Shown piece after piece: positions 33,291 to 45,635 of a DNA stretch of 64,000 bases. Origin of the DNA: Okapia johnstoni (taxonomy: Eukaryota; Chordata; Mammalia; Artiodactyla; Giraffidae); assembly GCA_024291935.2 (NCBI GenBank), contig CM044316.1, positions 72,184,501 through 72,248,500 on the forward strand, written 5' to 3'. The notes under the pieces are model-generated. The model was not told the DNA's origin and did no database searches. It saw only the letters and a program-made list of their open reading frames with translations. Each line of letters opens with the position of its first letter. Position 1 is the stretch's first letter. The position numbers and the translations under genes are program-made.

Positions 33291-33586
33291 TGCATTCTAA
33301 AATGAGGTCCTCATATAACAAGGACCCCTGTGAGCCTACAGTCCCAGGCGTTATTCCATGGGCCTCTCAGTTTAGCTGTGCTTGTGGGTTGGAATTCACT
33401 CTTACCTAAACCTGCCTGCCCCTTTCTCTTCTTTTTCTATTGCATATAGGCTTGTTACTAGGTCAATTTCTCAGCTTTTCTTCCTTGTCCTGCTTCCCAC
33501 TTGTCTCCCTTCCCTGCCCTAGAAGAAGACTTATCTTTCTTCTAGAAATCCATGCTAAATTACAGTATATGTATGTGTACGTGGGT

Positions 33587-33775
33587 GGTTCAGCTGTTAA
33601 AAAGAATCTGCCTGCAATGCAGGAGACCTGGGTTTGATCCCTGGGTTGGGAAGATCCCTTGGAGAAGGGAAAGGCTACCCACTCCAGTGTTCTGGCCTGG
33701 AGAATTCCATGGACCGTGTAGTCCTTGGGGTCAAAAGGAATCGGACACAACTGAGCGACTTTCACTTTGGATTTT
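33587..33775 (+). mobile_element. Bov-tA SINE
   Basis: 'ggttcagctgttaaaaagaa', 'gggtttgatccctgggttgg', body and 'aatcggacacaactgagcga' tail; the usual head 'ggcttccctggtg' is missing. Preceded by tacgtgggt (33578-33586), the same 9-mer found after the next SINE. Confidence 0.92.
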
Positions 33776-33827
33776 TGGATGTGTACCTAGGGTGGCTTCA
33801 GTGGCTCTCCTATTGCTTCTGCATACA

Positions 33828-34031
33828 AGGCTTCTCTGGTAGCTCAGATGATAAAGAATCTGCCTGCAATACAGGAGACCTGGGTTCAGTCCCTGAGTTG
33901 GGAAGATCCTCTGGAGAAAGGAATGGCTACCCACTCCAGTATTCTTGCCTGGAGAATTCCGTGGACAGAGGAACCTGGCAGGCTACAGTTCATGGGGTTG
34001 CAAGGAATCAGACACAACTGAGTGACTAACA
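33828..34031 (+). mobile_element. Bov-tA SINE
   Basis: Complete: 'ggcttctctggtagctcaga', 'gggttcagtccctgagttgg', body and 'aatcagacacaactgagtga' tail. Followed by tacgtgggt at 34032-34040. The 131-codon frame at 33634-34029 merely runs through both SINEs. Confidence 0.94.
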
Positions 34032-34059
34032 TACGTGGGTTTCTAGGTTGGTTGGTTGG

Positions 34060-34650
34060 ATTTTTAAACCTCAGCAAGTGTTCACAAGGCAACCACACCT
34101 ATATACCCAACACCTGGATAAAGAACAACATTACCAGAACCACAGAACTCCTAGACACTTCAGTCACTATCTGCTCTCCAGTGATTACACTAATCCGACT
34201 TCTGATACTTAACATTCATTTTGCCTTTTTCTTTCTCTTAATCTTTTATAAATATATCATATACCACATATTCTTTTGTGTGTGTCTTCTTTTTTTGATA
34301 TTTTGTTTGTAAAATTCATCCAGATTGTATGTAGTTAGTTGTTTGTTCATTCTGCTTGCTGTGTATGGTTGCATTGTGTAAATTCACCATAGTTGTTTAT
34401 ACATCCTTTAGAATGTTGGGGATGTGGGTTCTTTCCATTTTTTGGCTATTATAATCAGTGCTGCTGTGAATATTCTTATGCATCTCTTTTGCTAAATATC
34501 TAGACATATTTCTGTGGGGTTATACTTGGGAGTGGATTGGGTGGGCCAGAGGGTATGTATATGTCCATCTTTAATAGATTATATGAAACAGTCTTCCTAG
34601 ATAATTGTAATAATTTTCACTCCCACCTGGCTCATAGTTTAAAAAGAGCC
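34060..34650 (-). mobile_element. Old L1M 3' region, antisense
   Basis: 'aacattaccagaaccacaga', 'gttgtttgttcattctgctt', 'ttttttggctattataatca' and 'cttgggagtggattgggtgg' follow the antisense of old L1M ORF2 end and 3' UTR. Confidence 0.82.
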
Positions 34651-34934
34651 TACTCTGTCAACAAGATGAAGTGAATTTATTCTATATTGAAATTTTCTCA
34701 TCTCCTCTCTTCAAAATTAATTATCAATTTTTAGATACTGATAAAATATTTCTATCAGTTTGGGATCAAACTTTGTCAATATAAAACATCAACATAAAAA
34801 AATTAAGTACAGGTAATCTGTTTTTCTGTATAATATTCGAGGAAGTTATTTAACATTTGAATTTTCAACCAAACTGGTTAGTGATCTAACTGACCAGATT
34901 CTGTTCTAGTTTGGGCTGCCATATTGGGATTGCT

Positions 34935-35147
34935 GTGGTTGTTGTTGTTTAGTCACTAAGTCGTGTCCAACTCTTTTGTGACCTCATGGGCTATAGCCTG
35001 CCAGCTCCTCTGTCCATAGAGTTTCCCAGGCAAGAATACTGGAGTGGGTTGCCATTTCCTTCTCCAAGGGATCTTCCCCACCCAGGGATAAAACCTATGT
35101 CTCCTGCATTGGCAGGTGAATTTTTTACTACTGAGCCACCAGGGGAT
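34935..35147 (-). mobile_element. Bov-tA SINE
   Basis: Reverse copy: (gtt)n tail at left, 'agtcactaagtcgtgtccaa', 'ggcaagaatactggagtggg' and 'actgagccaccaggggatt' head at right. Confidence 0.92.
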
Positions 35148-35267
35148 TAGTTGAAGGCAATAGAAAAGAGTTATAACAATTTAAGAGTTTTTTTCTAAAC
35201 ACCATTGTCTTATTAAATTAACTTTTAAGCGATGGTCTGTGAACTTTATTGGAAGAGCTCACAGGAC

Positions 35268-35465
35268 GAATAGCTGACCTTTATGAAGCACTTACTGTGC
35301 AAAACAGCTCTCATTTCATCTTCATGGTAACCTTCCTAAGTAGGTGTTGTCATCATTCTTTGTTTTTAGAGTGAGGAAATTAAGACTCAGACAGACGAAG
35401 CAATTTGTCCTGCAGTGCTGAGTCTCTTGAACTCCATGTCTTCATTCTTACCCATCACACCATCC
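35268..35465 (-). mobile_element. MIR SINE, antisense
   Basis: 'atagctgacctttatgaagc', 'cttactgtgcaaaacagctc' and 'agtgaggaaattaagactca' match antisense MIR. Confidence 0.75.
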
Positions 35466-37308
35466 TGCCCCCAGCCCTGCCACGTGGCCAACACGTCTAC
35501 CAGAATAATATTTCTGAAACTCAAAGCTGAGCATGGCACCCCCTTGCAGAACAGTGTTTGACTTGCTATTAAATTAACTTCTAAGCAACTTTTAGAGACC
35601 TGCTGATCCTAAAGGAGACAATTTAATCTTAATCATTGAAGTTCTATATGAGATTACATTGAATTATCATAGTTAATGTCTTTTGGTATTATTCTTATTT
35701 TCTTGAGAAAAACATCCGGAATATAAAGTTATATTCATCTATATAAATTCTTGTTTCAAAATATCTATTGTCTATTGATTTTATAGGTATTTTGAAATGA
35801 GGGTGCCATTCATTGATTTTCACTGATTTGCTATCAGTTCACGCTGTGTCGCAGAGTCGATAATGTCAGTGTCTGATGTCACACACCTGCACAGAATGAT
35901 ACCAACAGAGCTGGAGCCTGTAAATGGGTTTTCCTGATATTTCCTCTAATGTTCAATAACTTCACTTGGAAAGGAAATTTTCTTACAGAAATGTTCAGAA
36001 ATTGCTTAGTATTTTACTGCACTGGTATTGGCTAATAAGAATGCAAGAAGGGTAACTATTATTGGTTACTGCTGTTTCCATTTTGCAACAAACCACATCA
36101 TAAGTTTCTTCTGTTTGTTCATCACAAGTATATATTATATTAAATTAAAATGAATCATTTATTCTGAATATTCTGAAAGACACTTCAAAATGGCCTTTTA
36201 AAATATTGTCTAACTGCCAGCTAATTTAAAGCCCTAAGAGCTTGTTGTTGTGTCATTTCGGAATAGAGTATTCAATAATTTAAAGTGAAATGAATCACTA
36301 TATGATGAAGAACTACTGTTAAATCTTTTGTGATATAAGGGTTACTTTGCTAGAGTCACACATGTAATTGTACATTTCTGTGAAATGCCCTCTGAACATT
36401 AGAGGAGATCTTTATGAGCTGAAATTCCAAAAACAAATCTAATGATTTGACAGCCCTGCTCAAAAGACAGCAGCTCAGCATTTTAGAGGTTTCCATGTAC
36501 TGAACGACAGAGTCAGGGGGAGCCTAGGAATATCCTCTGTTCTCTGACCTGCCTCGTCCTCTGTGTCTGGCTGCCATTGTCCCGTGACTCTGACAGGGAG
36601 GCACCAGCTCACCAACAGCCTCTCACCTCAGTGATCTCAGTGGTGCGGGCGTGGGGGCAACACTCAGGAATCCCTGCACAAGAATGTCAGTCGAAGCTCA
36701 CTGTAGTGGCTAACCCTTGTTCTTGTTCTCATGGAGGTTTTTTTAAGGAAAAATAATTTGTAAGCTCTGCAGAATGGATTTGAAATACTATTTTGATGCT
36801 CTCACAGCTGATTTCAACAAAAATTCTTAGTGCCTACATGTTAAGAATGGAATAAATATTTTCATAAATTCTTTGAAAGTAACCATAAGCAGATCCAAAT
36901 ATATTGACTATTTTTCCTATTTGAGTTCTTCTGACTAGACTAGTGCTTTTAAGATTACTGTACTTCATTTTTATGGATAATCAAGAATATGCATGAAACC
37001 TTAATTTCCAGCACAGAAGGATAATTGCTCAGTGATCATTTACTTTCTTTAAAACATAACTGAATATAAACTAAGACAGAAACTAAGAAAAAGCTATTTT
37101 TAAACATGGCATGGAAATGGTATATGAAATCAAATGGCATATGAAAAATGCACTCAATCTGGTGTGTGTTTTTTTTTAACCTTACACCTGTAACTTAAAG
37201 TGGACCTAAGATCTAGTTCACCTATTTAGTCACGGAACCACAGGAAGCACCTTGTTGATCACTGGAAGTCTGAACCCTTACTTGAGAGGTTGGGAAAGAG
37301 CTGATTCA
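35466..37308. other. Repeat-poor unclassified block
   Basis: About 1.8 kb with no repeat I recognise. A GC-richer part at 36460-36720 ('agggaggcaccagctcacca') differs from its surroundings. No ORF or splice structure can be supported. Confidence 0.45.
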
Positions 37309-37316
37309 GTTAAGTA

Positions 37317-37495
37317 GGAGGGCAGGAGGAGAAGGGGGCGACAGAGGATGAGATGGTTGGATGGCAGCACCGATTCAATGGACATGAGTTTTAGCAAACT
37401 CCAGGAGACAGTGAAGGACAGGGAAGCCTGGCGTGCTGCAGTCCATGGGTTCGCAAAGAGTCAGACACGAATGGGATTGAACAACAACAACACCT
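37317..37495 (+). mobile_element. BovB 3' end
   Basis: Short BovB terminus ('gggcgacagaggatgagatg' to 'attgaacaacaacaac'). 8-bp TSD, gttaagta, at 37309-37316 and 37496-37503. Confidence 0.93.
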
Positions 37496-37503
37496 GTTAA
37501 GTA

Positions 37504-38765
37504 ACTCAGTAACAGAGGTAGCTCCAGCATCTAAGCCACTTACTCACATGAACCCACTGCTCTTTCCATTTGTCTGTGGTTTACAGTCCTTTGTTTCAGC
37601 AGGAAGGGTGAGATCTCATTTAATGTGTTTTAGATTAAAGGGATACTATAGTACAGTTAAAAGCATAGAAAACATGAATTTGTTAGCAAGGACTCGGATC
37701 TTTAATAGTGACAGCTCTGCTATGCAGGATAATCTTTCTATGGTATTGGGTCATATAATCATTTTTTAAAAAATTTGACTGCCATAAGTCATACCATAGT
37801 TTTTGTACAAATATATGCAAAAATAACTGAATTATAGTTTGTAGATAAACATTCCCTGACTCCTACCTGATTTCTTACCGCTCTTTCTATGAGCAAGCTG
37901 AAGACCATTTAATGTAAAAAAAAAAGTGGAGGAAAATAGAAAAGTAGTAGAGGGCAATTTGAGCAGTAAAGGCACTGTGGTATCTGTGGGACCTTCTCCA
38001 GCTTTATGTGATAGCATACAGTATAGAAAAGGTTCTTTCAGCAAGTGTTTAGGAAAATATGTTCCAGAAGATCTGCATAACATTAGTGTAACCAAGTGTT
38101 CCTCTCTGTGGCTTCCTGTTTTGGAATTAAATGCCTTCAGGGTACTCAGAATAACTGTTTAGAAACACAAGAAGAATTTAACCTCTTATGTTCCAAATCA
38201 GTTTCTAAAAACTATAGATTAATTAGAAAACAAAAAGATCTCATCCTTGTTTCTCAACAGTTTCAGCTCAAATTTGAAGTTTTTTATACATTAATTAGGT
38301 GGTATAGTTAGAAAACATATGGGCTGGAGTTCTTATAGGATTTATTATCACCACAACTGTAAGATCAGTTTTGTTTCTTTATAAACAATTTTCATAAACC
38401 AAATGTTTTGGAAGATAGGATTATTTCCAAATGAACTCAGTAACGAATTTCTGCTCTGGTTATTTGCAGGAGGTTCACACAAGGAGCAGTAAGCTGACTC
38501 TGTCCACCTCTTTGTAGTGTCAGTGTTCAGCCAGTAAGCTGCTGCTGCAAAGCCAGCAGAGGGAGCACCAAACAATATTTTTGTTTAGTTTCAAGCCTAA
38601 TAGTATATTTTTAAGTTCTTTTCTCCTTTTTCATTTAAAAATGTATCTGCAACTGATCATTTAATGAGTATACACTTTTTACTTTATAGGTTTAACTATC
38701 TTTATGCTTCTAATTCTTGTTTGAAATTAAAAGACTTAAAAAAGGCATTATTTATGCAATTCAGC
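37504..38765. other. Unclassified sequence, no gene seen
   Basis: Short overlapping frames at 37832-38311 on both strands have no recognisable motif. A GC-richer patch at 38450-38570 ('aaagccagcagagggagcac') is unassigned. Confidence 0.45.
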
Positions 38766-38772
38766 CCTACAT

Positions 38773-39017
38773 GTTGTTCAGTTGCCAAGTTGTGTCTGAC
38801 TCTTTGCGACCCCAAGGACTGCAACACAGCAGGCTTCCCTGTCCTTCACTATCTCCTGGAGTTTACTCAAAATCATGTCCATTAAGTTGGTGATGCCATC
38901 CAATAATCTCATCTTCTGTCGCCCTCTTCTCCTTCTGCCTGCAATCTTTCCCAGCATCAAGTTCTTTTCCAGTGAGTTGGCTGTTCGCATCAGGTGGCCA
39001 AAGTATTGGAGCTCAAT
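38773..39017 (-). mobile_element. BovB 3' end
   Basis: Minus-strand BovB terminus from 'gttgttcagttgccaagttg' to 'ggccaaagtattggagctc'. 7-bp TSD, cctacat, at 38766-38772 and 39018-39024. Confidence 0.92.
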
Positions 39018-39024
39018 CCTACAT

Positions 39025-40480
39025 ACATCTATTTAATGTCTAATGTATGTAAGACAAGTAATGAAGAGTCAAAGGTGAATACTCCACAGTCTCTGTCCTT
39101 CAGGTGCTTATAATCTAGTTGAATAGAGAGAATTATGAAGATCTCCCTATTTATAAGGTAGAATATGGGCCAGTTATCTTGATATGGAATCATTGGAAAT
39201 ATCATTGAGAGGTTGATATTTGAATTGGACCTTGAAGGAGAAGTTTTCTAAAATGGAGATTCTAGATTGGAGAGAAGAGCAGCAATGCAGGATGTATTTG
39301 GGAAAAGGAAAGTATAGGGGTGTGGCTTGATAGAAATGGTGAATAGAGGGAGCGTACTGGGAAATGAGGTCAGAAAGCTAAGGTGGAGTCAGATATGAAG
39401 CACCTTGAAATCCATGCTTAGGTGTTTTGGTTTTATTCTTTAGGCAACGGAGAGCAAATTGCAGGCCATTAGAAGGAAACAACTGATGTTTTTCATTCAG
39501 GGTAAAAGGTTACCTGGAGAACTCCAAGAATAAAACTGGACCTTTATGTACTTTTGTTCCTGAGAGGACTATTCTATAATAGTAATATCTTTTATTTATA
39601 TTTGAGATATACATATCATGCATGGGTATATACAGACACCTATGTATATGTGTTTGTATATATATTTTTGCACACATACAATTTATACAATAATACTGTT
39701 CCTAAATCACATATGTATTTGTATTTTATATCCTTTAGAAGTATTCAAATTCAATTCAAATACTTTTAAACCTATAAACTTTGTTTATACTGGAGTGGAA
39801 GTCATTCAGTTGTGTCCGACTCTTTGTGACCCCATGGAGTGTACAGTCCATGGAATTCTCCAGGCCAGAATACTGGAATAGGTAGCCTTTCCCTTCTCCA
39901 GGGCATCTTCCCAACCCAGGGATCAAACCCAGGTCTCCCACATTGCAGGCGGATTCTTTACCGTCTGAGCTACAAGGGAAGCCTTTATAAGTATCTCGAG
40001 ATTTAAAGATTTGGACTAAAAGTATATTAGGTAATGTGCACCAGTTCTCATAGCAAATTTGGAGCAAAGCTGGTGTCCAAAAGAATGCCCAGGTTTCAGT
40101 CTGTAACCAGGAAGTTGAACGAGCTGCCATTACCCCCACTGGAGATGTAAAGGGGGACAGAGGATGGAGTGGAGGTGGAGCGCGGGGTTTATTCGGTGCT
40201 GTCATATCAGACTGAAAATGCTGGAGGGCATCCATCCTTGTGAAGATGTCTAGCGCATACTTCCAGTTTTAGGTTTGGAGCTCAGAAGACAAGCCAGAGC
40301 TAGAGTTTGGGAGTGAATGAGATAATTCAGGGCAATTAGACTGAGAAGAGGAGCGAAGTGAGAACCAACCCTTGGGGGATGCCTACATGTAGGAAAGTAA
40401 GGAAAGGAAGAAGTGTGGGAAGGAGCCTGTAGAGACACTGACAGAGCTGCGAGCAGACAGGAAAATGCCCCACTTGTCAC
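39025..40480 (-). mobile_element. L2 LINE, antisense, long decayed copy
   Basis: Antisense L2 from the 3' end ('ctctgtccttcaggtgctta') through 'tgatatttgaattggacctt', 'ttttattctttaggcaacgg', then after a SINE 'atgcccaggtttcagtctgt' and 'gagaaccaacccttggggga'. Order matches L2. Interrupted by a Bov-tA at 39790-39985. Frames of 76-159 codons here cross repeat sequence and are not genes. Confidence 0.75.
39790..39985 (-). mobile_element. Bov-tA SINE
   Basis: Reverse Bov-tA: 'cattcagttgtgtccgactc' to 'ccgtctgagctacaagggaa'. Short flanking tttata on both sides. Confidence 0.92.
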
Positions 40481-41844
40481 TCACCAATATGTACATTGAT
40501 GCTGAGTGCAGAGCGCTGCAGCCACTGTCCAGAGTGTAGAGGACCTGAACAGAGTCAGCTGCTGCAGGGCACAGTTTAGGATGGGGACTGAAGGGAGGGT
40601 CATCGGGTTTGTTTATTCAGGAGATCAGACTTCCTAAATAGTTCCTTTAGTTGTGTACTAAAATACAAAGTACACTTCCACCTCACAGCTCTGTTTATGC
40701 AAAGTTAAAAGATCCCAGAGGACTACCACTTGGCTCAAAATTTATGAGCTATGAGTTTGATATCCAGGTGTGTTGTTTATGGGTCAAACTCACTTGTGTA
40801 GTTTTCAAAAGATGTACAATGCCTTTGTAACCTTTATTTTATGACCACTTTGTATTTGATTTTTTTGTAACAGAAAAAAATCACTATTATCTTTGTGTAA
40901 GTTCATTAAAATTAAAATACAAAGAAGAACTTTTAAAAATTGTTCCTTAAATAACAACCACAATATACTAAATAACCAGAAATAGAACTTCCTTTCCTTT
41001 CTACATCCTCCTCTCTCCCTTCTTTTTTTTTTTCCTATTGCTTTGTTGATCAGAGTGTGCCTATTATTTTAAATAAAAAGGATTAAATTTACTTTTACTT
41101 AAATTTATGAAAAGGAAAAGAAACTTAAGGTACCTAAAAGAATTGTAGAGCTTCCAAATAAGAACTTCTTGACCACAGGATGTAGTATAAGTATATATTT
41201 TGAAAGATCTGTTTACAGTTAAGAACTGAGATAATGAAAAACATAAGGAGGTTGGAGTTACTGTTGTACCATACGTGTTTCTGTTGAGACCTTACAGATT
41301 GTTTTTGAAAGATGCACGTGCATGTTCTACCTTCTTGTCCTATCCCAATTTTTGTTTGTTACATTAGTTGCACTTGTTTAAGCTTTATAACATTTACATT
41401 GTTATATAAATGTTTAACTAAAGCCTATAATGGTTTAAATCTAGTTGTATATTTAACTGGAGTTCAGTACTCACCATGATTTTTTTTTACCGTGTTGTTT
41501 GCATCCTTGAATTTTAATTTTGATTCATATTTGAGTTGTTCAGTTTCCATCAATAAGTGGAATTATTTAGACAGGTCTATAGGTGGCTATTTCCTGTTGA
41601 GAATGTCTTTTGTTGTATTTATCCCATGGAGACATCTTGGTTAGTCAGACTGCCCTGGGAACATGGTTTCTTCAGAAATCCGCCTCATGGTCAGTTGTCC
41701 TCTGGTGTTAAATGGTGCTGTGGAAGAATCCAGTGCTTTTCTCAGGTTTGTGCATGATTTCCTTTTTTTCTTTTATTCTCTTTAAAATTTTTTGGCATCT
41801 TCTATTTAACTTTAATGTTATAGGCATGTGGAAAATGAATTCAG
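40481..41844. other. Unclassified sequence, no gene seen
   Basis: AT-rich; frames at 41557-41903 show no motif. No repeat recognised. Confidence 0.45.
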
Positions 41845-42260
41845 TTGAACCCTTATTTCACAGTATGCCCCAGAATAAAATCCCAGATGGGCTGAATAAT
41901 TAATTTTTTAAAATAGAACCCATGTAACTAGTAGATGAAAACACTGGTGAACCTCTAATCTTTCTAAGAATGGCTTCCCAATAAAAAACATGAAGAAATG
42001 ATCAATGGGTTTTTCTGCATCAAAAAAGAAAAAAAGCTTCAGACAACAATAACCAACAATAATATGTGAATAATGTTAAAGGAAAAATTGCAACAGGTAA
42101 AATATTCACAACAAATTATAGATGATAGATATTTGTTGTATTATATGTTTCACTTATGATAAAACCAGTGCTGGAAAAAAAAGTGGGTATAAGGCATACA
42201 GAGGTATTTCACAAGTGGAAAAATGCAAGAGAGTAGAAGATTCCTAATTACATAATGTAG
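41845..42260 (+). mobile_element. Probable old L1M fragment
   Basis: 'gaataaaatcccagatgggc', 'aagaatggcttcccaataaa' and 'ggtaaaatattcacaacaaa' fit degenerate L1 ORF2 in order. Highly decayed. Confidence 0.5.
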
Positions 42261-42498
42261 TCATAAAGGTGAACTTTTAAGAAAGCACAAAGAAATTTCC
42301 CTATTTTGAATATAGTATCTCTCATATATAGTTACCTATGTCAGATTAAATATCCTTCATGCTGTGAAATTCCATGTTTCTGAGATGTGTGTGTCAGATC
42401 TTTGTTATCAGTTTGTTTTCTCCTTGATAAATTCAACAACAATGTCTTATGCATCCTGGTCTTCATGGTGCATGCTCAGAATATACCACGTACCTTGC

Positions 42499-42716
42499 AT
42501 GTGAAAGTGAAAGTGTTAGTCACTCAGTGGTGTCTGACTCTTTGTGACCCCATGGATTATAAACCACCAGGCTCCTCTGTCCATGGGATTCTCCAGGCAA
42601 GAATACTGGTGTGGGTAGCATTCCCTTCTCCACGGGATCTTCCCATCCCAGGGATTGAACCCCGGTCTCCTGCATTGAAGGCAGATTCTTTACCATCTGA
42701 GCCACCAGGGAAGCCC
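42499..42716 (-). mobile_element. Bov-tA SINE
   Basis: Reverse copy with 'gtgaaagtgaaagtgttagt' tail, body 'ggcaagaatactggtgtggg' and head 'atctgagccaccagggaagc'. Flanks ttgcatgt and ttgtatgt suggest a TSD with one mismatch. Confidence 0.94.
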
Positions 42717-42950
42717 ACATTGTATGTATTGGTCCTGAAATAAATATTTAAATATTGAATAACAATTATGATAAATTTTTAAAAATTAATGTCTGTTAAC
42801 TTTTTAAATAAAATATGAGGGGGTTTTGACTCTTTTTATAGATATTTTAATATAGTTTCTTTTCAAGATTAAAATTTACAGTGATTAAGTCCTATAGAAT
42901 TTTGACAAATGTGTTTTTGTTACTTGAATAGAAAGATTTATTGTTTTATA

Positions 42951-43129
42951 GGCTTCCCTGGTGGCTCAGATGGTAAAGCGTCTGCCTGCAATGCAGGAGA
43001 CCCAGGTTCGATCCCTGGGTTTGAAAGATCCTCTGGAGAAGGAAATGGCAACCCACTCCAGTACTCTTGCCTGGAAAATTCCATGGACAGAACAACCCGG
43101 TAGGCTACAGTCCATGGGGTTGCAAAGTT
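42951..43129 (+). mobile_element. Bov-tA SINE, well-preserved head
   Basis: Near-consensus tRNA-like promoter: A-box-like tggctcagatgg (42962-42973) and B box ggttcgatccc (43005-43015), the best-preserved Pol III promoter in the window. The 3' end is truncated at 'ggggttgcaaag'. It lies about 235 bp from a minus-strand Bov-tA, forming an inverted SINE pair. Confidence 0.94.
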
Positions 43130-43135
43130 TGTAGG

Positions 43136-45461
43136 TTAATTGTATACCTAAATCTCATTTTGCAGAATTCAATTTTTGTCAACTTTAGTGAATGATCATG
43201 AACAGAATTGTATTTTTGGACCTTGATTCTTATGAGCAGCAAAGAATTTTGTTTACTATATACATGGTTTTTGGACATTAATGTCACAATTATTTAAAAT
43301 CCTTTGAAAAAGATTTTAATGTGAAACTGTTACATAAAAATGCACATTGCATATATGACTAAAGATTAGTGATTATTGATCATTTTTGTTATGTTAGTTT
43401 AAAGAGGGAAATTGAAAGTCTTAAATAAAGGGGCATATTCAAATTGATAGAATGATTTTAAAGGCTATTTAACAGCAAACTTTTTTGGAGAACCATATCG
43501 TGTAAGTGGTTAGTGATATTAAAATTGGTATCAGCCTTGGGATATAAAATGTATTTTTAACTTTTATGCAGATACAGCTATTAAAATGTACATTTCAAGT
43601 ACATTTCAAGTGTCTTTCAAAGCAATTTTGAATGAATTCCATTTGAGAAGTGAGGAGTTAGGTTTGTTAGTTATTAATCCAAATATAGTAATAGAGCTTA
43701 TTTTATTGATCTGTGATTTTTAAAATTAGGAGTGAGAAAAGTCACAGACGTAGTTTGTTGACATATTGCAATCCATATGTGTGCTTTTCTGATAAGGAAG
43801 GTATAGCATATACCATCTCTCCAGAACATTTAGCACCAGATTTATGATTTTTCTAATTTGGTTTGTAGCTTGCCAAAGAGCATGTGAGTGCATATTTGAT
43901 CAGAAGCATATTTTGCTTTGAATCAGATGAAGAATACTTAATGAGTCAATGCCAAGAAGCGATGCAGAGACGATGCAGACTAGCAGACTTAAAAAGCTTT
44001 AAAATGCCTTCACATGAAATATAATAGAGATAAAGTAATGTTACATAAAAGTCCAGTTTTTCAGTTTTTCATGCCCAGCCCCTTAATAAAATTCTTCACT
44101 GTAACTATTGGGAGTGCTATTTTATATTTATCTGATGCACTTTGCATTTCCAGTGAGGTGTAGACTTATTTCAAGTGTATTGTTCTCATTCTTTTGAGCA
44201 CTGAGAAATACAGGAATTGTACCTTTAGGTGCCAATAGCTCTGCTCTCGAGCAAGCCTCCCTCTAAGAGTGAGTGCTAGAGATTACCAATTTAAATTAAT
44301 ATTTTTCTTTTTGCTTGTTTGATAGGAAAAAATTATCTTTGTTTTGATTTTTGATGCTGGCCTTATCAGTGAAGTTAGAAAATTTGCTTATTTATTCTGC
44401 CATTTATGTTTCTTCCCTTATAAATTGCTTATCCTTATTCTTTGTCCATTTTTCTATTAAGTACTCAATTGTTACTGGTTATAAAATTATTTATTTGTTA
44501 AAACCGTTAGCACTTTGATGTGTATATTACAGATATTTTACCTAGATTTTTTTGAGGGGGGGTATTTTAACTTTGCAATGTTTTTGGCATATATAATTTT
44601 AAAAATGATTACAGTTAAATCTAGTAATCTTTTAGTCTATGATTTCTTTCTTTGTTAAGATTTGAAAGACCTGCACCAACCCTAAATTATATAAAATTTT
44701 CTTTCTTTTGAAACTGTGATGTAGGAGGGAATAATCAGACAAAGCCTTCATATTTCTTAGTTTAAATAAGTTATAAGGAATTACCTTTGTTGGACTGTTT
44801 GATTTTTTTGTTTATGACTCATTTACAAATATCCCATATCATTGGTTTTGCCTTAGGTCAGGGAGAACCCTTCTGAAGTGAAGTGTCCAGTGTTCTGTGT
44901 TCTCTACTGTGGAGGGAGTAGAGAAAAGAGAGTGAGAGCTTAGACCTTTCCAGTCACACTCTCTTGTCTTCTTCTCTGAAAGACCCTTGTACACACAAAA
45001 ATTAGAGAAATGTACAGTTGCTTGGTTTCCAGGCTTGTCCACAATAGCAATAATAGTGTTTTTCCTACTGTTATTTATTGTATAAAATTCCAGCCATATT
45101 TTGAGTTAATTGGAGTTTTAAAGGTAGCTTGGAACCTGAATAAAAAAAATGGTTTCAAGTTCAAAACAAGTTACAGATAAACTTTGGAAGCATAGCCCAT
45201 CTGTCGGTCGTGGCCTGCTTGTCAGTCATATCTAAGGACTCTGGACGAGGAATGGTCTAGTAGGTCTTGGATGACTCTAAAGAGTCCTCAATGATTCTGT
45301 ACATTAGATTTATAGTGAGAGTTGTTTCGTAAGTTCTGTGAAGTGAGAGGCAGTCTGGTGCAAAGATATGTCTTCTCTTTAGGATCTCGAACAAGAATAC
45401 CTAATAGCATTTCCTGCAATGATGTAAAATATATCCCATATGACTGTTTATTTCCTGATCA
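43136..45461. other. Repeat-poor unclassified block
   Basis: About 2.3 kb, the longest stretch in which I recognise neither SINE nor LINE. No frame above about 67 codons and no recognised exon. Confidence 0.45.
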
Positions 45462-45635
45462 GAGAAATGTTCTGTATCTTTGCCATCCAGTATGGTAGCC
45501 ACTAACCACATATGGCTCTTGAGCAACAGAAGTATGGCTAGTATGACTGAGGAACTGAATTTTTAGTTATTTAATTTTAATCAATTTAAATAGCCACATG
45601 TGGATAATGACTATTATATTGAAAAGCATAGATCT
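45462..45635. mobile_element. hAT-type MER DNA transposon remnant
   Basis: 'gtatggtagccactaaccac', 'gaggaactgaatttttagtt' and 'aaatagccacatgtggataa' match a common mammalian non-autonomous hAT element. Subfamily not assigned. Confidence 0.7.

Noticed and set aside
33634..34029. 131-codon plus-strand frame
   Set aside because: It reads through two Bov-tA SINEs and repeats the same SINE peptide twice.
39756..40235. 159-codon minus-strand frame
   Set aside because: It runs through L2-derived DNA and a Bov-tA SINE; the C-terminal part is SINE translation.
42951..43129. Possible tRNA gene (A and B boxes, tRNA-like start)
   Set aside because: The boxes belong to the tRNA-derived head of a Bov-tA SINE; no cloverleaf with an acceptor stem can be drawn and the SINE body follows.
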